A DNA stretch of 64,000 bases, taken from contig NZ_PVXN01000012.1 of NCBI RefSeq assembly GCF_002995795.1, positions 62,001 to 126,000 on the forward strand. The letters are read 5' to 3'. The position numbers and the translations under genes were made by a program. The notes under the pieces were generated by a model. That model was not told the DNA's origin, made no database searches, and saw only the letters and a list, made by a program, of their open reading frames with translations. Source of the stretch: Clostridium thermopalmarium DSM 5974 (GTDB lineage: Bacteria > Bacillota > Clostridia > Clostridiales > Clostridiaceae). Within the stretch, counting starts at the first letter, position 1; the number at the start of each line of letters is the position of its first letter. Positions 1 through 9,235 of the stretch are shown here, piece by piece.

Positions 1-582
1 GGGACACTTGTAAATGCTTTATTATACCATTGTAAAGACTTATCAGGCATAAATGGTGTTGCAAGACCAGGAATTGTTCATAGAATAGATAAGGACACTT
101 CTGGAATATTAGTAGTAGCTAAGAATGATAGAGCTCATAAAAAATTAGCAGAACAATTAAAAGAACATACAATGAAAAGAGAATATATAGCTTTATTAGA
201 AGGTAGACTAAAAAGTGATGAAGGAACTATTGATAAACCAATAGGAAGAAATCCTAAAGATAGATTAAAGATGGGAGTAGTTGAAGGAGGAAAAAAAGCT
301 GTAACTCATTATAAAGTTCTAGAAAGATATGAAAAAAATACGTTAGTAAAATGTATTTTGGAAACAGGTAGAACTCATCAAATAAGAGTACATATGTCAT
401 ATATAGGATATCCTCTAGTAGGAGATCCTATATACGGATTTAAAAGATCAAAATTCAGTTTAAATGGCCAAATGCTTCATGCTAAAAAATTAGGATTTAT
501 ACATCCTTCATCAGGAGAATATATGGAATTTGAATCAGACCTACCAGATTATTTTAAAGAAGTATTGAGAAAACTTTCTTAA
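1..582 (+). CDS. RluD-family 23S rRNA pseudouridine synthase (5' end outside window)
   Basis: This is the C-terminal part of an RluA/RluD-type pseudouridine synthase, which isomerises specific uridines in large-subunit rRNA. The reading frame is open from base 1, so the start and any N-terminal S4 domain lie upstream of the window. The catalytic motif HRIDKDTSG is encoded at about bases 79-105, with the family's nucleophilic Asp in HRID. A second conserved block, GRTHQIRVHM, follows about 95 residues later, and the protein ends in the family's usual way. pyrR follows after about 60 bases, so co-transcription is plausible. The target uridines (RluD-like or another RluA-family specificity) cannot be settled from this fragment. 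Confidence 0.9.
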   Translation, partial: GTLVNALLYHCKDLSGINGVARPGIVHRIDKDTSGILVVAKNDRAHKKLAEQLKEHTMKREYIALLEGRLKSDEGTIDKPIGRNPKDRLKMGVVEGGKKAVTHYKVLERYEKNTLVKCILETGRTHQIRVHMSYIGYPLVGDPIYGFKRSKFSLNGQMLHAKKLGFIHPSSGEYMEFESDLPDYFKEVLRKLS

Positions 583-642
583 AGCATCATGATTCATTAT
601 GAATTGTTAAATTTTTATATAAAAAGATGGGGAGGAGTAAAT

Positions 643-1179
643 ATGGAGTTTAAATCGATTCTTTTGGATGAAAAAGCAATGAAAAGAACTCTCACAAGAA
701 TAGCGCATGAAATAATTGAAAAAAATAAAGGGGTAGAAAATTTATTGCTTGTAGGAATAGAAAGAAGGGGAGTTCCTATAGCAAAAAGAATAGGTAAACT
801 TATAGAAGAGTTTGAAAACGCAAAGGTTCAAGTAGGCTCTGTAGATATAACTTTATATAGAGATGATTTAACAGAGATTGGAGAACAACCAGTACTTAAT
901 AAAAGCTGCTTAGATATGGGTGTTAAAGATAAAAAGGTGGTTTTAGTTGATGATGTGCTTTATACAGGAAGAACAGCAAGAGCTGCTATGGAAGCTGTTA
1001 TTAAATGTGGAAGGCCTGCTAATATTCAGTTGGCAGTACTTGTAGATAGAGGACATAGGGAACTTCCTATAAGAGCTGATTATGTTGGTAAAAATGTTCC
1101 AACCTCAAGGAAAGAGATGATTTCTGTAATGGTTTCAGAAATTGATAATGAAGATTCAGTTAAGATATTTGAGATATAA
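643..1179 (+). CDS. pyrR: PyrR bifunctional regulator / uracil phosphoribosyltransferase
   Basis: PyrR binds pyr mRNA leaders in response to UMP and has weak uracil phosphoribosyltransferase activity. The 178-residue product has the family length. It carries the PRPP-binding loop [16 protein letters not shown] near residues 97-112 and the early segment [14 protein letters not shown]. The frame is open from 589, but ATG 643 is chosen because GGGGAGGAG precedes it at good spacing and the product then begins [13 protein letters not shown], as PyrR proteins do. No pyrimidine biosynthesis gene or uracil permease is adjacent, and a terminator follows, so pyrR stands apart from the operon it would regulate. 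Confidence 0.93.
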   Translation: MEFKSILLDEKAMKRTLTRIAHEIIEKNKGVENLLLVGIERRGVPIAKRIGKLIEEFENAKVQVGSVDITLYRDDLTEIGEQPVLNKSCLDMGVKDKKVVLVDDVLYTGRTARAAMEAVIKCGRPANIQLAVLVDRGHRELPIRADYVGKNVPTSRKEMISVMVSEIDNEDSVKIFEI

Positions 1180-1190
1180 TTGCTATAATA

Positions 1191-1236
1191 AAAAACTGTT
1201 GGAATTTAGAATTTTTAAATTCCAACAGTTTTTTAT
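1191..1236. terminator. Bidirectional intrinsic terminator between pyrR and rqcH
   Basis: An inverted repeat (AAAACTGTTGGAATTTA / TAAATTCCAACAGTTTT) has T runs on the right and A runs on the left. It can therefore end both pyrR (plus) and rqcH (minus). Confidence 0.9.
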
Positions 1237-1242
1237 ATATTA

Positions 1243-2985
1243 TTAATCTATTATTTGTTTTAATTTAGGTATTTCAGGTGTTATATATATAGTTTGGTTA
1301 GTATAATATATAACCATTCCAGGCTTTGCTCCACTAGGCTTTTTAACATTTTTTACTTGTGTATAATCTACGGGAACATTGGAAGAGTTCTGAGACTTAC
1401 TGTAATATGCTGCTAAGTTTGCAGCTTCCTTTAAAGTAGTTTCTGGTACAATGCCTACACTCTTTATAATAACATGAGATCCAGGAATATTTTTAGTATG
1501 GAGCCAAATATCATTTTTATGTGCAAATTTTAATGTAAGATAATCGTTTTGAATATTGTTTTTTCCTACATAAATATGAAATCCATCTGTAGAAACAAAA
1601 TGCATAGGTTTAGACATCTTTGTTTTACTGGACTTATAAGATTTTTTAAATTTAATGTATCCTGTTTCTATTAGTTCCTTTTTTATTTCTTCGATTTCAG
1701 TATAATTATCTACATTTTGTATATTTGTTAAAACGGATTGCAAATATTCCAACTCATCATCATTTTGTTTAAGCTGTTCATATGCGGACTCTTCTGATTT
1801 TTTTAACTTATTATATTTTTTGTAATAAGATTGAATATTTTCCGAAGGAGTCTTGTTTTCATCTAAGTATATTTTTACTTTATCATAGTTTTCGCTATAA
1901 TAGTTGTCAACTTCAATTTCTTTCATACCTTTTTTTAATGCATATATATTTGCAGTTAAAAGCTCACCAAATAATCTATATTTTTCTTTATCTTTACATT
2001 GTTTCAATGTATTGTTCAATATTTTACTCTTTTTAATGCATCTATTTATGTTGTTAACAATAATTTTTTGAAGATCTGAACTCTTAGATTTCAATCTATC
2101 TAACTTATCTTTAGTAAAATAAAAATCTTCTATTAAATCGGATGGTGATGAATATGGAACCTTTGTATGCTCATTTAAACTATTAAGTTCTATGCAATAG
2201 AAGTCTATAAAATCTTTTTCGCTACTCTTATATAATGTATATTTAAAATCTTTATTTAAAATTCTATTAATTATCATTTTAGTATAATCCAATATTTTTT
2301 CTAGAAATTTTGGTTCTAAAGATATACTATTTAATGTCAAATTAAAATATATTTCTGTAGATAGAGTTTTGCTTATACCGGTAAATATATTAGAAAACAT
2401 ATATTTGTTAAAATTTATATTGTTATCCTTTATATAAGTATAAACATCATTATAAGTAAAATTAAATGGGTTGAGCTTACTAGATTTTGGAGGATAGATA
2501 TATTTAACCCCTGGGAATATGCTTCTATAAGTATTTATATCAGAAGTAATATGTTTTATGCTATCCATGATCATATTATCGCGTTCCCTAACTAATGTTA
2601 TATTACTATGCCTGCCCATAATCTCAGTAATGAGGAGATATACACTATTAAATCCTAATTCATCTGTGCTTTCAAAACGAATAATTACAATTCTATCACT
2701 ATCTATTTGGCTTATATCCGCTATTTTAGCATTGGTAAGATATTTTCTAAGGACCATACAAAACATAGGAGCCTTCATAGGATTAGGTTTATTTAATTTA
2801 GTTAAATGTATCCTAGGATAGGTAGAACTAGAACTTATAAGTAATTTGTGCTTTATTCTCCCCTTATGTATGTTTAAAATTATTTCATCTTTTTCAGGTT
2901 GATTTATTTTATCAATTTTTCCTCCTATAATAACATCTTTCAATTCTTGTACTAAGCTAAATAAGAATATTCCATCTAACGCCAT
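1243..2985 (-). CDS. rqcH: RqcH / NFACT-family ribosome quality control protein
   Basis: RqcH (Rqc2/NEMF homologue, once annotated as fibronectin-binding protein FbpA) binds peptidyl-tRNA-obstructed 50S subunits and recruits tRNA-Ala to add C-terminal alanine tails. The 580-residue length fits. The N-terminal NFACT-N domain begins MALDGIFLFSLVQEL and includes the conserved Asp-Arg pair in SDRIVIIRFE near residue 97, which is linked to tailing function in this family. A Lys/Glu-rich coiled coil occupies about residues 290-430. The C-terminal NFACT-R domain contains DGFHIYVGKNN, DIWLHTKNIPGSHVII and the final KPSGAKPGMVIYY. It is convergent with pyrR and divergent from dapF. Confidence 0.93.
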   Translation of the reverse strand: MALDGIFLFSLVQELKDVIIGGKIDKINQPEKDEIILNIHKGRIKHKLLISSSSTYPRIHLTKLNKPNPMKAPMFCMVLRKYLTNAKIADISQIDSDRIVIIRFESTDELGFNSVYLLITEIMGRHSNITLVRERDNMIMDSIKHITSDINTYRSIFPGVKYIYPPKSSKLNPFNFTYNDVYTYIKDNNINFNKYMFSNIFTGISKTLSTEIYFNLTLNSISLEPKFLEKILDYTKMIINRILNKDFKYTLYKSSEKDFIDFYCIELNSLNEHTKVPYSSPSDLIEDFYFTKDKLDRLKSKSSDLQKIIVNNINRCIKKSKILNNTLKQCKDKEKYRLFGELLTANIYALKKGMKEIEVDNYYSENYDKVKIYLDENKTPSENIQSYYKKYNKLKKSEESAYEQLKQNDDELEYLQSVLTNIQNVDNYTEIEEIKKELIETGYIKFKKSYKSSKTKMSKPMHFVSTDGFHIYVGKNNIQNDYLTLKFAHKNDIWLHTKNIPGSHVIIKSVGIVPETTLKEAANLAAYYSKSQNSSNVPVDYTQVKNVKKPSGAKPGMVIYYTNQTIYITPEIPKLKQIID

Positions 2986-3007
2986 ATTATCATCCTTTCT
3001 TAAGTTG

Positions 3008-3021
3008 CAACTACGTAGTTG
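3008..3021. repeat. 14-bp perfect palindrome in the rqcH leader
   Basis: CAACTACGTAGTTG is a perfect palindrome 23 bases upstream of the rqcH start and downstream of its predicted promoter. It could be an operator or a small leader hairpin; no known regulator site was recognised. Confidence 0.5.
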
Positions 3022-3064
3022 AAAGGTAGGAAGTTTAAATACTTCACAAGTAGTTACTCTTTAT

Positions 3065-3093
3065 AGTATATTATTTACATAGATAATAATCAA
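3065..3093 (-). promoter_or_regulatory. Sigma-A-type promoter for rqcH
   Basis: Read on the minus strand, a TTGATT -35 is followed after 17 bases by a TATACT -10, about 80 bases upstream of the rqcH start. The match is by eye only. Confidence 0.55.
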
Positions 3094-3159
3094 TAATTGA
3101 ATAAGCAATAGAGAAAATACATTACTGGAAAGTATGTGTTTTTTAATGGAGGGGTTTAA

Positions 3160-3978
3160 TTGAAATTCACTAAGATGCACGGAACAGGAAATGATTTTAT
3201 AGTTATTGAAGATTTAAATGGAAATTTTAAAGGAAAAGAAAGTGATATAGCACAAAAGTTATGCAATAGAAGATTTGGAATTGGAGCTGATGGGATACTT
3301 TTAGTTAGGAAAAGCAATATAGCAGATATAGAGATGGAAATCATAAATGCTGATGGCTCATATGCAGCTATGTGCGGTAATGGCATAAGATGTTTTGCAA
3401 AATATGTATTTGATAAAAAAATTGTATGCAATAGTAAAATTAAAATTGCAACAGGAAATGGTATTAAAGTAGCTGATTTAACAGTAAAAAATGGAAAGGT
3501 TTCTGAAGTAACTATTGACATGGGGACTTATTCATTAAATCCTAAATTAATACCAGCTGAATCAGAAGAAGAAATTATAAATAAAAATATAATTGTAAAT
3601 GGCAAGGAATATACTATAACTTCTATGTTAATGGGAGTACCGCATACAGTTATTTTTTGTAACTTAGATGATATAAGTATTGAAGAGGGAAAATATATAG
3701 AAATACATGATATGTTTCTTGAAGGCACTAATGTAAACTTTTGTGAGGTGGTTAGCAGAAATATTATTAAGGTAAAGACTTGGGAGAGAGGTGCAGGACC
3801 AACTTTAGCTTGTGGGACAGGAAGTTGTGCATCTGTAGTAGCTGCTAAGTTATTTGGCTATGTAGATGATGAAGTAAAAGTAATGGTGCCGGGTGGAGAA
3901 CTTTTAATCAAGCTGTTAGATAAAGAAGTACTTATGACTGGACCAGCAGTTACAGTTTTTGAGGGAGAAACAGTTTAG
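3160..3978 (+). CDS. dapF: Diaminopimelate epimerase
   Basis: DapF interconverts LL- and meso-diaminopimelate, the last step before lysine and a source of peptidoglycan cross-linking residues. The 272-residue protein has the two-fold PLP-independent epimerase architecture. Catalytic Cys72 lies in NADGSYAAMCGNGIR and Cys218 in WERGAGPTLACGTGSC. Translation starts at TTG 3160, preceded by GGAGGGG at good spacing, and the N-terminus MKFTKMHGTGNDF is typical. No other lysine-pathway gene is nearby. A terminator separates it from the pilus operon. Confidence 0.96.
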   Translation: MKFTKMHGTGNDFIVIEDLNGNFKGKESDIAQKLCNRRFGIGADGILLVRKSNIADIEMEIINADGSYAAMCGNGIRCFAKYVFDKKIVCNSKIKIATGNGIKVADLTVKNGKVSEVTIDMGTYSLNPKLIPAESEEEIINKNIIVNGKEYTITSMLMGVPHTVIFCNLDDISIEEGKYIEIHDMFLEGTNVNFCEVVSRNIIKVKTWERGAGPTLACGTGSCASVVAAKLFGYVDDEVKVMVPGGELLIKLLDKEVLMTGPAVTVFEGETV

Positions 3979-4000
3979 TATAAGTTTAATATGAAATGAT

Positions 4001-4036
4001 AAAAATCCTATTTAATTAATGGGATTTTTATTTTTT
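4001..4036 (+). terminator. Intrinsic terminator after dapF
   Basis: AAAAATCC pairs with GGATTTTT around an AT-rich loop, followed by a T-rich tail. Confidence 0.75.
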
Positions 4037-4062
4037 GGAAAAATTGATTAAAAAGTTTTATG

Positions 4063-4092
4063 TTGGAAAGAATATGTAAATGATTTGATAAT
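4063..4092 (+). promoter_or_regulatory. Possible promoter of the pilus operon
   Basis: TTGGAA is followed 18 bases later by GATAAT, between the dapF terminator and pilB. It is the only plausible promoter before ten closely packed pilus genes. Confidence 0.4.
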
Positions 4093-4119
4093 TAAATAAA
4101 TTTAGTTATGGTGATAAAT

Positions 4120-5757
4120 ATGATGAATAGACTGGTAAAAGTTCTTATAAAAAATAATATCATAACAAAACTAGATTATGAAAACATAATAAATATTCAA
4201 AATACTACTGGAAAAGCAATGGATGAAATACTTATATCTAATGGATTTATTGATGAAAATATGTTTTATGAAATCATTGGTAAAGAATTTGATATAAAAA
4301 ATGCAAACCTAGATAAAGCTTCCATTCCAACTAAAGTTATAAAAATTTTACCAAAGGAAATAGTAAAAAAATATTGTGTTATTCCATTTGATATAGAAGG
4401 AAATGATTTATATGTCGCTATGTACAATCCATTAAATGATTCTGCAATCGATGATATAAGGTTTATTACTAATAAGCAGGTTATTCCTTACATAGAGAAA
4501 AAAAGCAAAATACTCTGTGCAATAGAAAATTATTATGAGAATTATGAATCACAGAATCATAGTTATCTGATAAAGAAAAAAGTTGATGATGAAATAGTTG
4601 AAAAAACATCTATAGTTAAACTAACTGATTCAATAATTAGTGAGGCTATAAAAGAAAGAGCGAGTGATATACATATAGAACCAAGAGAAAATGACTCTAT
4701 AGTGAGATTTAGAATTGATGGGTTATTAAAAGAAGAAATGATAATTCCAAAGGAAATATACTCATTAATATGTACTAGGATAAAGATAAAATCAGGTATG
4801 GATATATCACAAAAGCTGCTTCCGCAAGATGGAAAAATGGAATACAGGTTTAATAATCAAGAATTTGATTTAAGGATATCATCAATTCCAATTTTATATG
4901 GAGAAAAAATAGCAATAAGAATCTTATATAAACTAAGTAAAGGAATATATATAGAAAATTTATTAAAGGATGCAACACAAATGGAAGAAATAAAAGATAT
5001 TTTAAGAAATCCAAATGGCATCATACTAGTGACTGGTCCAACTGGAAGCGGTAAGACCACTACTTTGTGTGCTATGTTGAATCATCTAAATTCTAAAGAA
5101 AAAAATATAATTACTATTGAAGATCCAGTAGAGTATGAAATACAAGGAATTAATCAAATGAACGTAAATAGCAAGGCTGGACTTACTTTTTCAACAGGAC
5201 TTAGAAGTATACTAAGGCAAGATCCAGATATAATCATGGTTGGAGAAATAAGAGATGAAGAAACAGCTAAAATTGCTATAAAAGCGGCTATAACAGGCCA
5301 TCTAGTATTATCTACTCTCCATACTAATGATGCTGCTAGTGCAATAGTAAGACTTGCTGATATGAATGTGCCTAATTATTTAATAGCCGATTCACTGGTT
5401 GCAGTAATTGCACAAAGACTTTTAAGAAATATATGTGAAAACTGCAAGAGAGAATATACTCCTACAGATAAGGAGAAGAAAATTTTGTTATTAGACAATA
5501 ATATTAGGACTTTTAAGGGAATAGGATGTAAATATTGCAATGGAACAGGGTATAGGGGAAGAAGTGCTATATTCGAAATTATGCATATCACTAATAATCA
5601 CAGAGAACTAATAAGAAAAAAATCTTCTTCTCTCGAAATAAGCGAATTTAGTATAAAGAATGGTATGTCAACATTAAAAAATAAATGTATGGAACTAGTT
5701 ATGAATGGAATTACAACAGTTGATGAAATGATGAGGATTTGTTATGAAAACATATAA
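4120..5757 (+). CDS. pilB: PilB/GspE-family assembly ATPase
   Basis: This cytoplasmic hexameric ATPase drives pilus or pseudopilus assembly. An N-terminal GspE-N (MshEN-like) domain covers about residues 1-140. The ATPase domain follows, with an Asp-rich box ([12 protein letters not shown]), Walker [11 protein letters not shown] near residue 306-315, Walker [15 protein letters not shown] near 368-381 and the His box STLHTND. A four-Cys zinc site typical of PilB/GspE is formed by CENCK (near 440) and [12 protein letters not shown]. The frame opens at ATG 4108, but GGTGAT at 4110-4115 is the only Shine-Dalgarno match, so ATG 4120 or 4123 is likelier. pilC overlaps its end by 14 bases. A retraction ATPase (PilT) is not present in the window. 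Confidence 0.92.
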
Positions 5758-6943
5758 GTACAAAGCTTTAGATATTAAAGGAAAAATTATTAGGGGTAAA
5801 TATGCGTTAAAAGATGAGAGAGAACTGTTCCATATAATTCATGAAAAAAATTTATTTTTATTAAATTACAAATCAACCAAAAGTAAAGTTTTATTTAACC
5901 AGGTTACTTTTAAAGATATAGCTATATTTTGCAAGCAGTTTTCAGAGATATTAAAATCTGGAATAAATTTATCAAAAGGATTGGATATTCTCTGTACTCA
6001 AAGATTAAATTCTTCAATTAGGGATAGTTTATACAGCATAAAATGCGATGTAGAAAATGGCAAAGAAATTCACTCTAGTTTAAGTAATTTTCCTCAAATT
6101 TACCCTGAATTCATGATTCAAATGATAAAAATAGGTGAATATAGTGGTAATCTAGATAATATACTCTCTAGTCTGTCGGAATATTATATTGAACAATACA
6201 ACATTCAAAAGAAGATAAAAACTTCATTAGTATATCCGCTATCGGTTCTTATTAGTACAATAATAATTGTGTTATTTCTTACTTTAAAAATATTACCTAA
6301 TTTTATAAGCGATATTTCTAAAACTAGTGACTTATCTATAGATGCAGAAAGCATGATGAGTATAATGAATATGAATAAAGTAATTACATTCAATACATTT
6401 AAGATATCTTTTATAATTGCATGTATTTTATTATTGATTTTATATAAAAAGATGAATTTAACTAAAGTAATAAATCACTTTAAGTTTGAAGTCCCTATAA
6501 TAAGTAAAGTTTTTTTAAGCATATGGGAAATTAACATTGCTAGAAGTTTAAATATTTTGATAAAAAGTGGAATACCAATCATTTCTGCTCTTGAGATTAT
6601 TAGGAGTAGTGTAGATAATGATCAGATTAAAGACAAAATATCTAAAGTAATTTCTAATATAAGACAAGGAACTAACTTATCAAAGGCTTTAGAAAAAGAA
6701 GTTTTGTTTAATGATATGTTTATATCAATGATATCTATAGGCGAAGAAACTGGAAACTTAGAAGACATGATAGAGAATGCAGCAACAATTCATAAATTTG
6801 ATATAAATGAAACAATACATAAAATTTCTAAGCTTATTGAGCCAATTACTATACTAATAGTAGGTGGAATAGTTGCTTGTGTTATTATGAAAATTTTAAT
6901 TCCGATAATGAATACACTAGATTCAATTGAATCTATATACTAA
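5744..6943 (+). CDS. pilC: PilC/GspF-family inner-membrane platform protein
   Basis: This polytopic membrane protein anchors the assembly ATPase and pilin machinery. The 399-residue length and duplicated GspF domain fit the family. The first domain carries [20 protein letters not shown] and the second [18 protein letters not shown], each followed by the family's [10 protein letters not shown]-like element ([10 protein letters not shown] and [10 protein letters not shown]). Hydrophobic segments lie near residues 165-190, 218-236 and 370-392. The start overlaps pilB, implying translational coupling. Confidence 0.92.
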
Positions 6944-6969
6944 GTATATGATTGTAAGGAGGAATAAGT

Positions 6970-7398
6970 TTGAAAAATAGGAAGCTATCTAAAAATAAAA
7001 AAAAGGGATTTACTTTAATTGAGCTTATAATAGTTATGTCAATAATATTAGTTATGGCCAGTTTTTTAATACCTAAATTCAATGGATATAGATCTAAAGC
7101 TCAAAGATTAAAAGTAGTAGATACTGGAAGGCAAATTTACTTAGCAGTAATGGACAGTTACATTGAAGGAAATGAAAGTTTTAGTGAGATAGATATTTCT
7201 AAAGCAACTAAAGAATTGTTGGGAATAGATAATATAGAAGTTAATGAAAGTTCTGAAAATGTAGTGACCGTTAAATATGAAGTAGATAAAAAGCAATACT
7301 ATTTGGAATTTAACAAAACTAGTACTGGATTTAAGATTCAAGATAATGCACATAATCAGATATATCCTTTAACGGATAGCACACAGGTGTCAGCTTAG
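6970..7398 (+). CDS. Prepilin-like protein 1, probable major pilin/pseudopilin
   Basis: A type III prepilin signal is present: a Lys-rich leader (KNKKKG) followed by FTLIELIIVMSIILVM, with cleavage expected after the Gly and Glu at position +5. The mature part is about 127 residues with a globular C-terminus rich in charged residues. The leader, the GspG-like position directly after pilC and the strong AAGGAGGAA before TTG 6970 suggest the main subunit. The peptidase that would process it is not in the window. Confidence 0.85.
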   Translation: MKNRKLSKNKKKGFTLIELIIVMSIILVMASFLIPKFNGYRSKAQRLKVVDTGRQIYLAVMDSYIEGNESFSEIDISKATKELLGIDNIEVNESSENVVTVKYEVDKKQYYLEFNKTSTGFKIQDNAHNQIYPLTDSTQVSA

Positions 7399-7408
7399 GG
7401 GGAATAGA

Positions 7409-7885
7409 GTGCAGACATTACAAAATGGAAGTTATAAGGTAAAGACACACAAAGGAATAACTATGATTGAACTAATTATTGCTTTAAGCATATTAGCTAT
7501 GGCAATAGGAGTTTGCATTACTAATTATTTTAAATTTTATGATAGTTGGACCAATAGTACTAGTGTAGATTTGTGTAATAACTATATACTACATATGATA
7601 AAAAATTCTGCGCTATATTGTAAAAATAAGAATAAAAGTGGATATCTATTATTTTCTGAAGAAAATAAGGTTAAATTTTTCTGTGGAAATAAAAAAATAG
7701 AAGAATATGAAATTCCATTGGAATTTAAGTTTAAAAATACAGAAAGCTTTTATAAAAGGATAAATATAAATAACTTGGGAGAAGTTTTAACATCGTGTAC
7801 TATAAATTATCAAGATAAGCAGGGAGAACTTCATAGGATAACAATAAGGGTAGGAACAAGATATGTGCAGATTAAAAACGAATAA
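7409..7885 (+). CDS. Prepilin-like protein 2 (minor pseudopilin)
   Basis: The product has 158 residues and a prepilin leader ending HKG, then ITMIELIIALSILAM, which keeps the +5 Glu. It starts at GTG 7409, preceded by AGGGGGAA. The body has several cysteines and beta-rich sequence. It lies 10 bases after the major pilin and overlaps the next gene by 23 bases. Its position resembles GspH in secretion pseudopilin sets; no closer assignment can be made. Confidence 0.8.
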   Translation: MQTLQNGSYKVKTHKGITMIELIIALSILAMAIGVCITNYFKFYDSWTNSTSVDLCNNYILHMIKNSALYCKNKNKSGYLLFSEENKVKFFCGNKKIEEYEIPLEFKFKNTESFYKRININNLGEVLTSCTINYQDKQGELHRITIRVGTRYVQIKNE

Positions 7886-8342
7886 AGGTTATATTTTATT
7901 AGAAGCAGTTTTTAGTATAATTCTACTTTCTTTAGTACTGAGTTTTATTTTTAGTATGGAGATGAGAAATATAAATTTAAAAAAATATAATTTAGAGATA
8001 AATAAATATGCAGAGTTTCTAGAAGGTTTAAAAAACACATTGATTTTTAATAAAACTTATGAAGATATAAAAAATATAGCTTATGAAGGAGAAAATTTAA
8101 ACGATGAGAGTTGTGCTACTAAAAAGTTATACATAAATAATGAAAATATAAATTTAGATGTTCTTAAAAACAAAGAATTTTCAGAAATAATTACTTTTGA
8201 AAAACCTAACAAATTACCATATTTAGAAATAAAAGTTCATGGAGAGCCTAATAATGTTATAAAACTTAACTTAAATCTTATATTTAGATTAGTTGATGAA
8301 ACTAATAATATAAGCACTTCTTTTTATAAAGGGGATTACTAA
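7863..8342 (+). CDS. Prepilin-like protein 3 (minor pseudopilin)
   Basis: The 159-residue protein begins with a short leader ending NKG, then YILLEAVFSIILLSLVL, so Glu is again at +5 of the mature form. The start overlaps the previous gene, indicating coupled translation. The remainder is Lys/Asn-rich with no recognised domain. By order it corresponds to a GspI-like minor pseudopilin. Confidence 0.78.
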   Translation: MCRLKTNKGYILLEAVFSIILLSLVLSFIFSMEMRNINLKKYNLEINKYAEFLEGLKNTLIFNKTYEDIKNIAYEGENLNDESCATKKLYINNENINLDVLKNKEFSEIITFEKPNKLPYLEIKVHGEPNNVIKLNLNLIFRLVDETNNISTSFYKGDY

Positions 8343-8344
8343 TA

Positions 8345-8815
8345 ATGAAAAAAGGGTTTACTATAATAGAAGTTATAGTAGCAATGGGAATTGGGATAAC
8401 TATATTGCTTATAGAGATAAATATGTTATCAACACAAGCAATAAAATACAAAAAATTTATAAAAGCCGATAGAGAAGAGAGTTATTGCAGAGAAGCCCTA
8501 AGATTTATAGAGGGTGAGGTTTATGCATTAGATAACAAATCTGTTAAAGTGAATGAAGACACTATAATCATAAAAAAACTTAACGGTGATGAGAATATAA
8601 TAAAAGCTCTTAAAAAGTATAATGGCAAATTTAAAATTGTTATAACTTATAATAAGGTAAAAAATACAAGTAAAGTTACTGACACTATTATAGAAGATGT
8701 AGCTGCATTCAAAATCACATTAAAAGAAAATCTCATATTTATTTCTATAAATACATTAGAGGGAGAAAATTATGAAAGATGTTTCGGAATAGGAAAAAAA
8801 GAGGATATATTATGA
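8345..8815 (+). CDS. Prepilin-like protein 4 (minor pseudopilin)
   Basis: The product has 156 residues with a minimal leader MKKG, then FTIIEVIVAMGIGITILL, with Glu at +5. GspJ-type proteins share this very short leader and length. Two bases separate it from the previous stop, and the next gene overlaps its 3' end. Confidence 0.8.
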   Translation: MKKGFTIIEVIVAMGIGITILLIEINMLSTQAIKYKKFIKADREESYCREALRFIEGEVYALDNKSVKVNEDTIIIKKLNGDENIIKALKKYNGKFKIVITYNKVKNTSKVTDTIIEDVAAFKITLKENLIFISINTLEGENYERCFGIGKKEDIL

Positions 8816-9210
8816 TAAGCACACTAATAATCAGTAGCGTTGTTATTGGAATGCTATTGTATGAGTATAAGCTTCGAATTATGGAAAAAAGGTATATTAT
8901 AAGCACTATTGAAAGTGAGCTTAAATCTGATCCTTATGAAGAATATAGGGTGCATTTGTTAGCTAGTTTAAACAAGTATCTTAAGGATAATATAAAAACT
9001 TGGGATGATGAAAATATACATAATAAATTATTAGAATTAGATAAAAATAGATTGCATTATGAGGATTCTTTTGTGGAATATGACTCACAATCCAAAGAAA
9101 TAATTTTATCTTTACATACTAGAGATGGATTAAGTAAAAAAGAGTTTTATAGATGTATACTCACTAAAAATGATAAAGAAGAAACAGTATGTAGTATAGC
9201 TAAAATTTAA
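8779..9210 (+). CDS. Prepilin-like protein 5, lacking Glu5 (GspK/PilX-like)
   Basis: The 143-residue reading begins MFRNRKKRG, then YIMISTLIISSVVIGML: a prepilin-like leader and hydrophobic helix in which the +5 position is Ser, not Glu. Tip pseudopilins such as GspK lack Glu5, so the substitution fits a tip role rather than decay. Start choice is uncertain: ATG 8779 retains the leader, while ATG 8812 forms an ATGA overlap with the preceding stop and has GAGG nearby but would remove the cleavage motif. Confidence 0.68.
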   Translation: MFRNRKKRGYIMISTLIISSVVIGMLLYEYKLRIMEKRYIISTIESELKSDPYEEYRVHLLASLNKYLKDNIKTWDDENIHNKLLELDKNRLHYEDSFVEYDSQSKEIILSLHTRDGLSKKEFYRCILTKNDKEETVCSIAKI

Positions 9211-9235
9211 AATTAAATAAGGAGATAGTAATACT

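Noticed and set aside
8812-9210. Alternative start for the fifth prepilin-like gene removing its leader
   Set aside because: It gives an ATGA coupling but deletes the KKRG leader that matches the neighbouring prepilins, so the upstream start was preferred while keeping the uncertainty noted.
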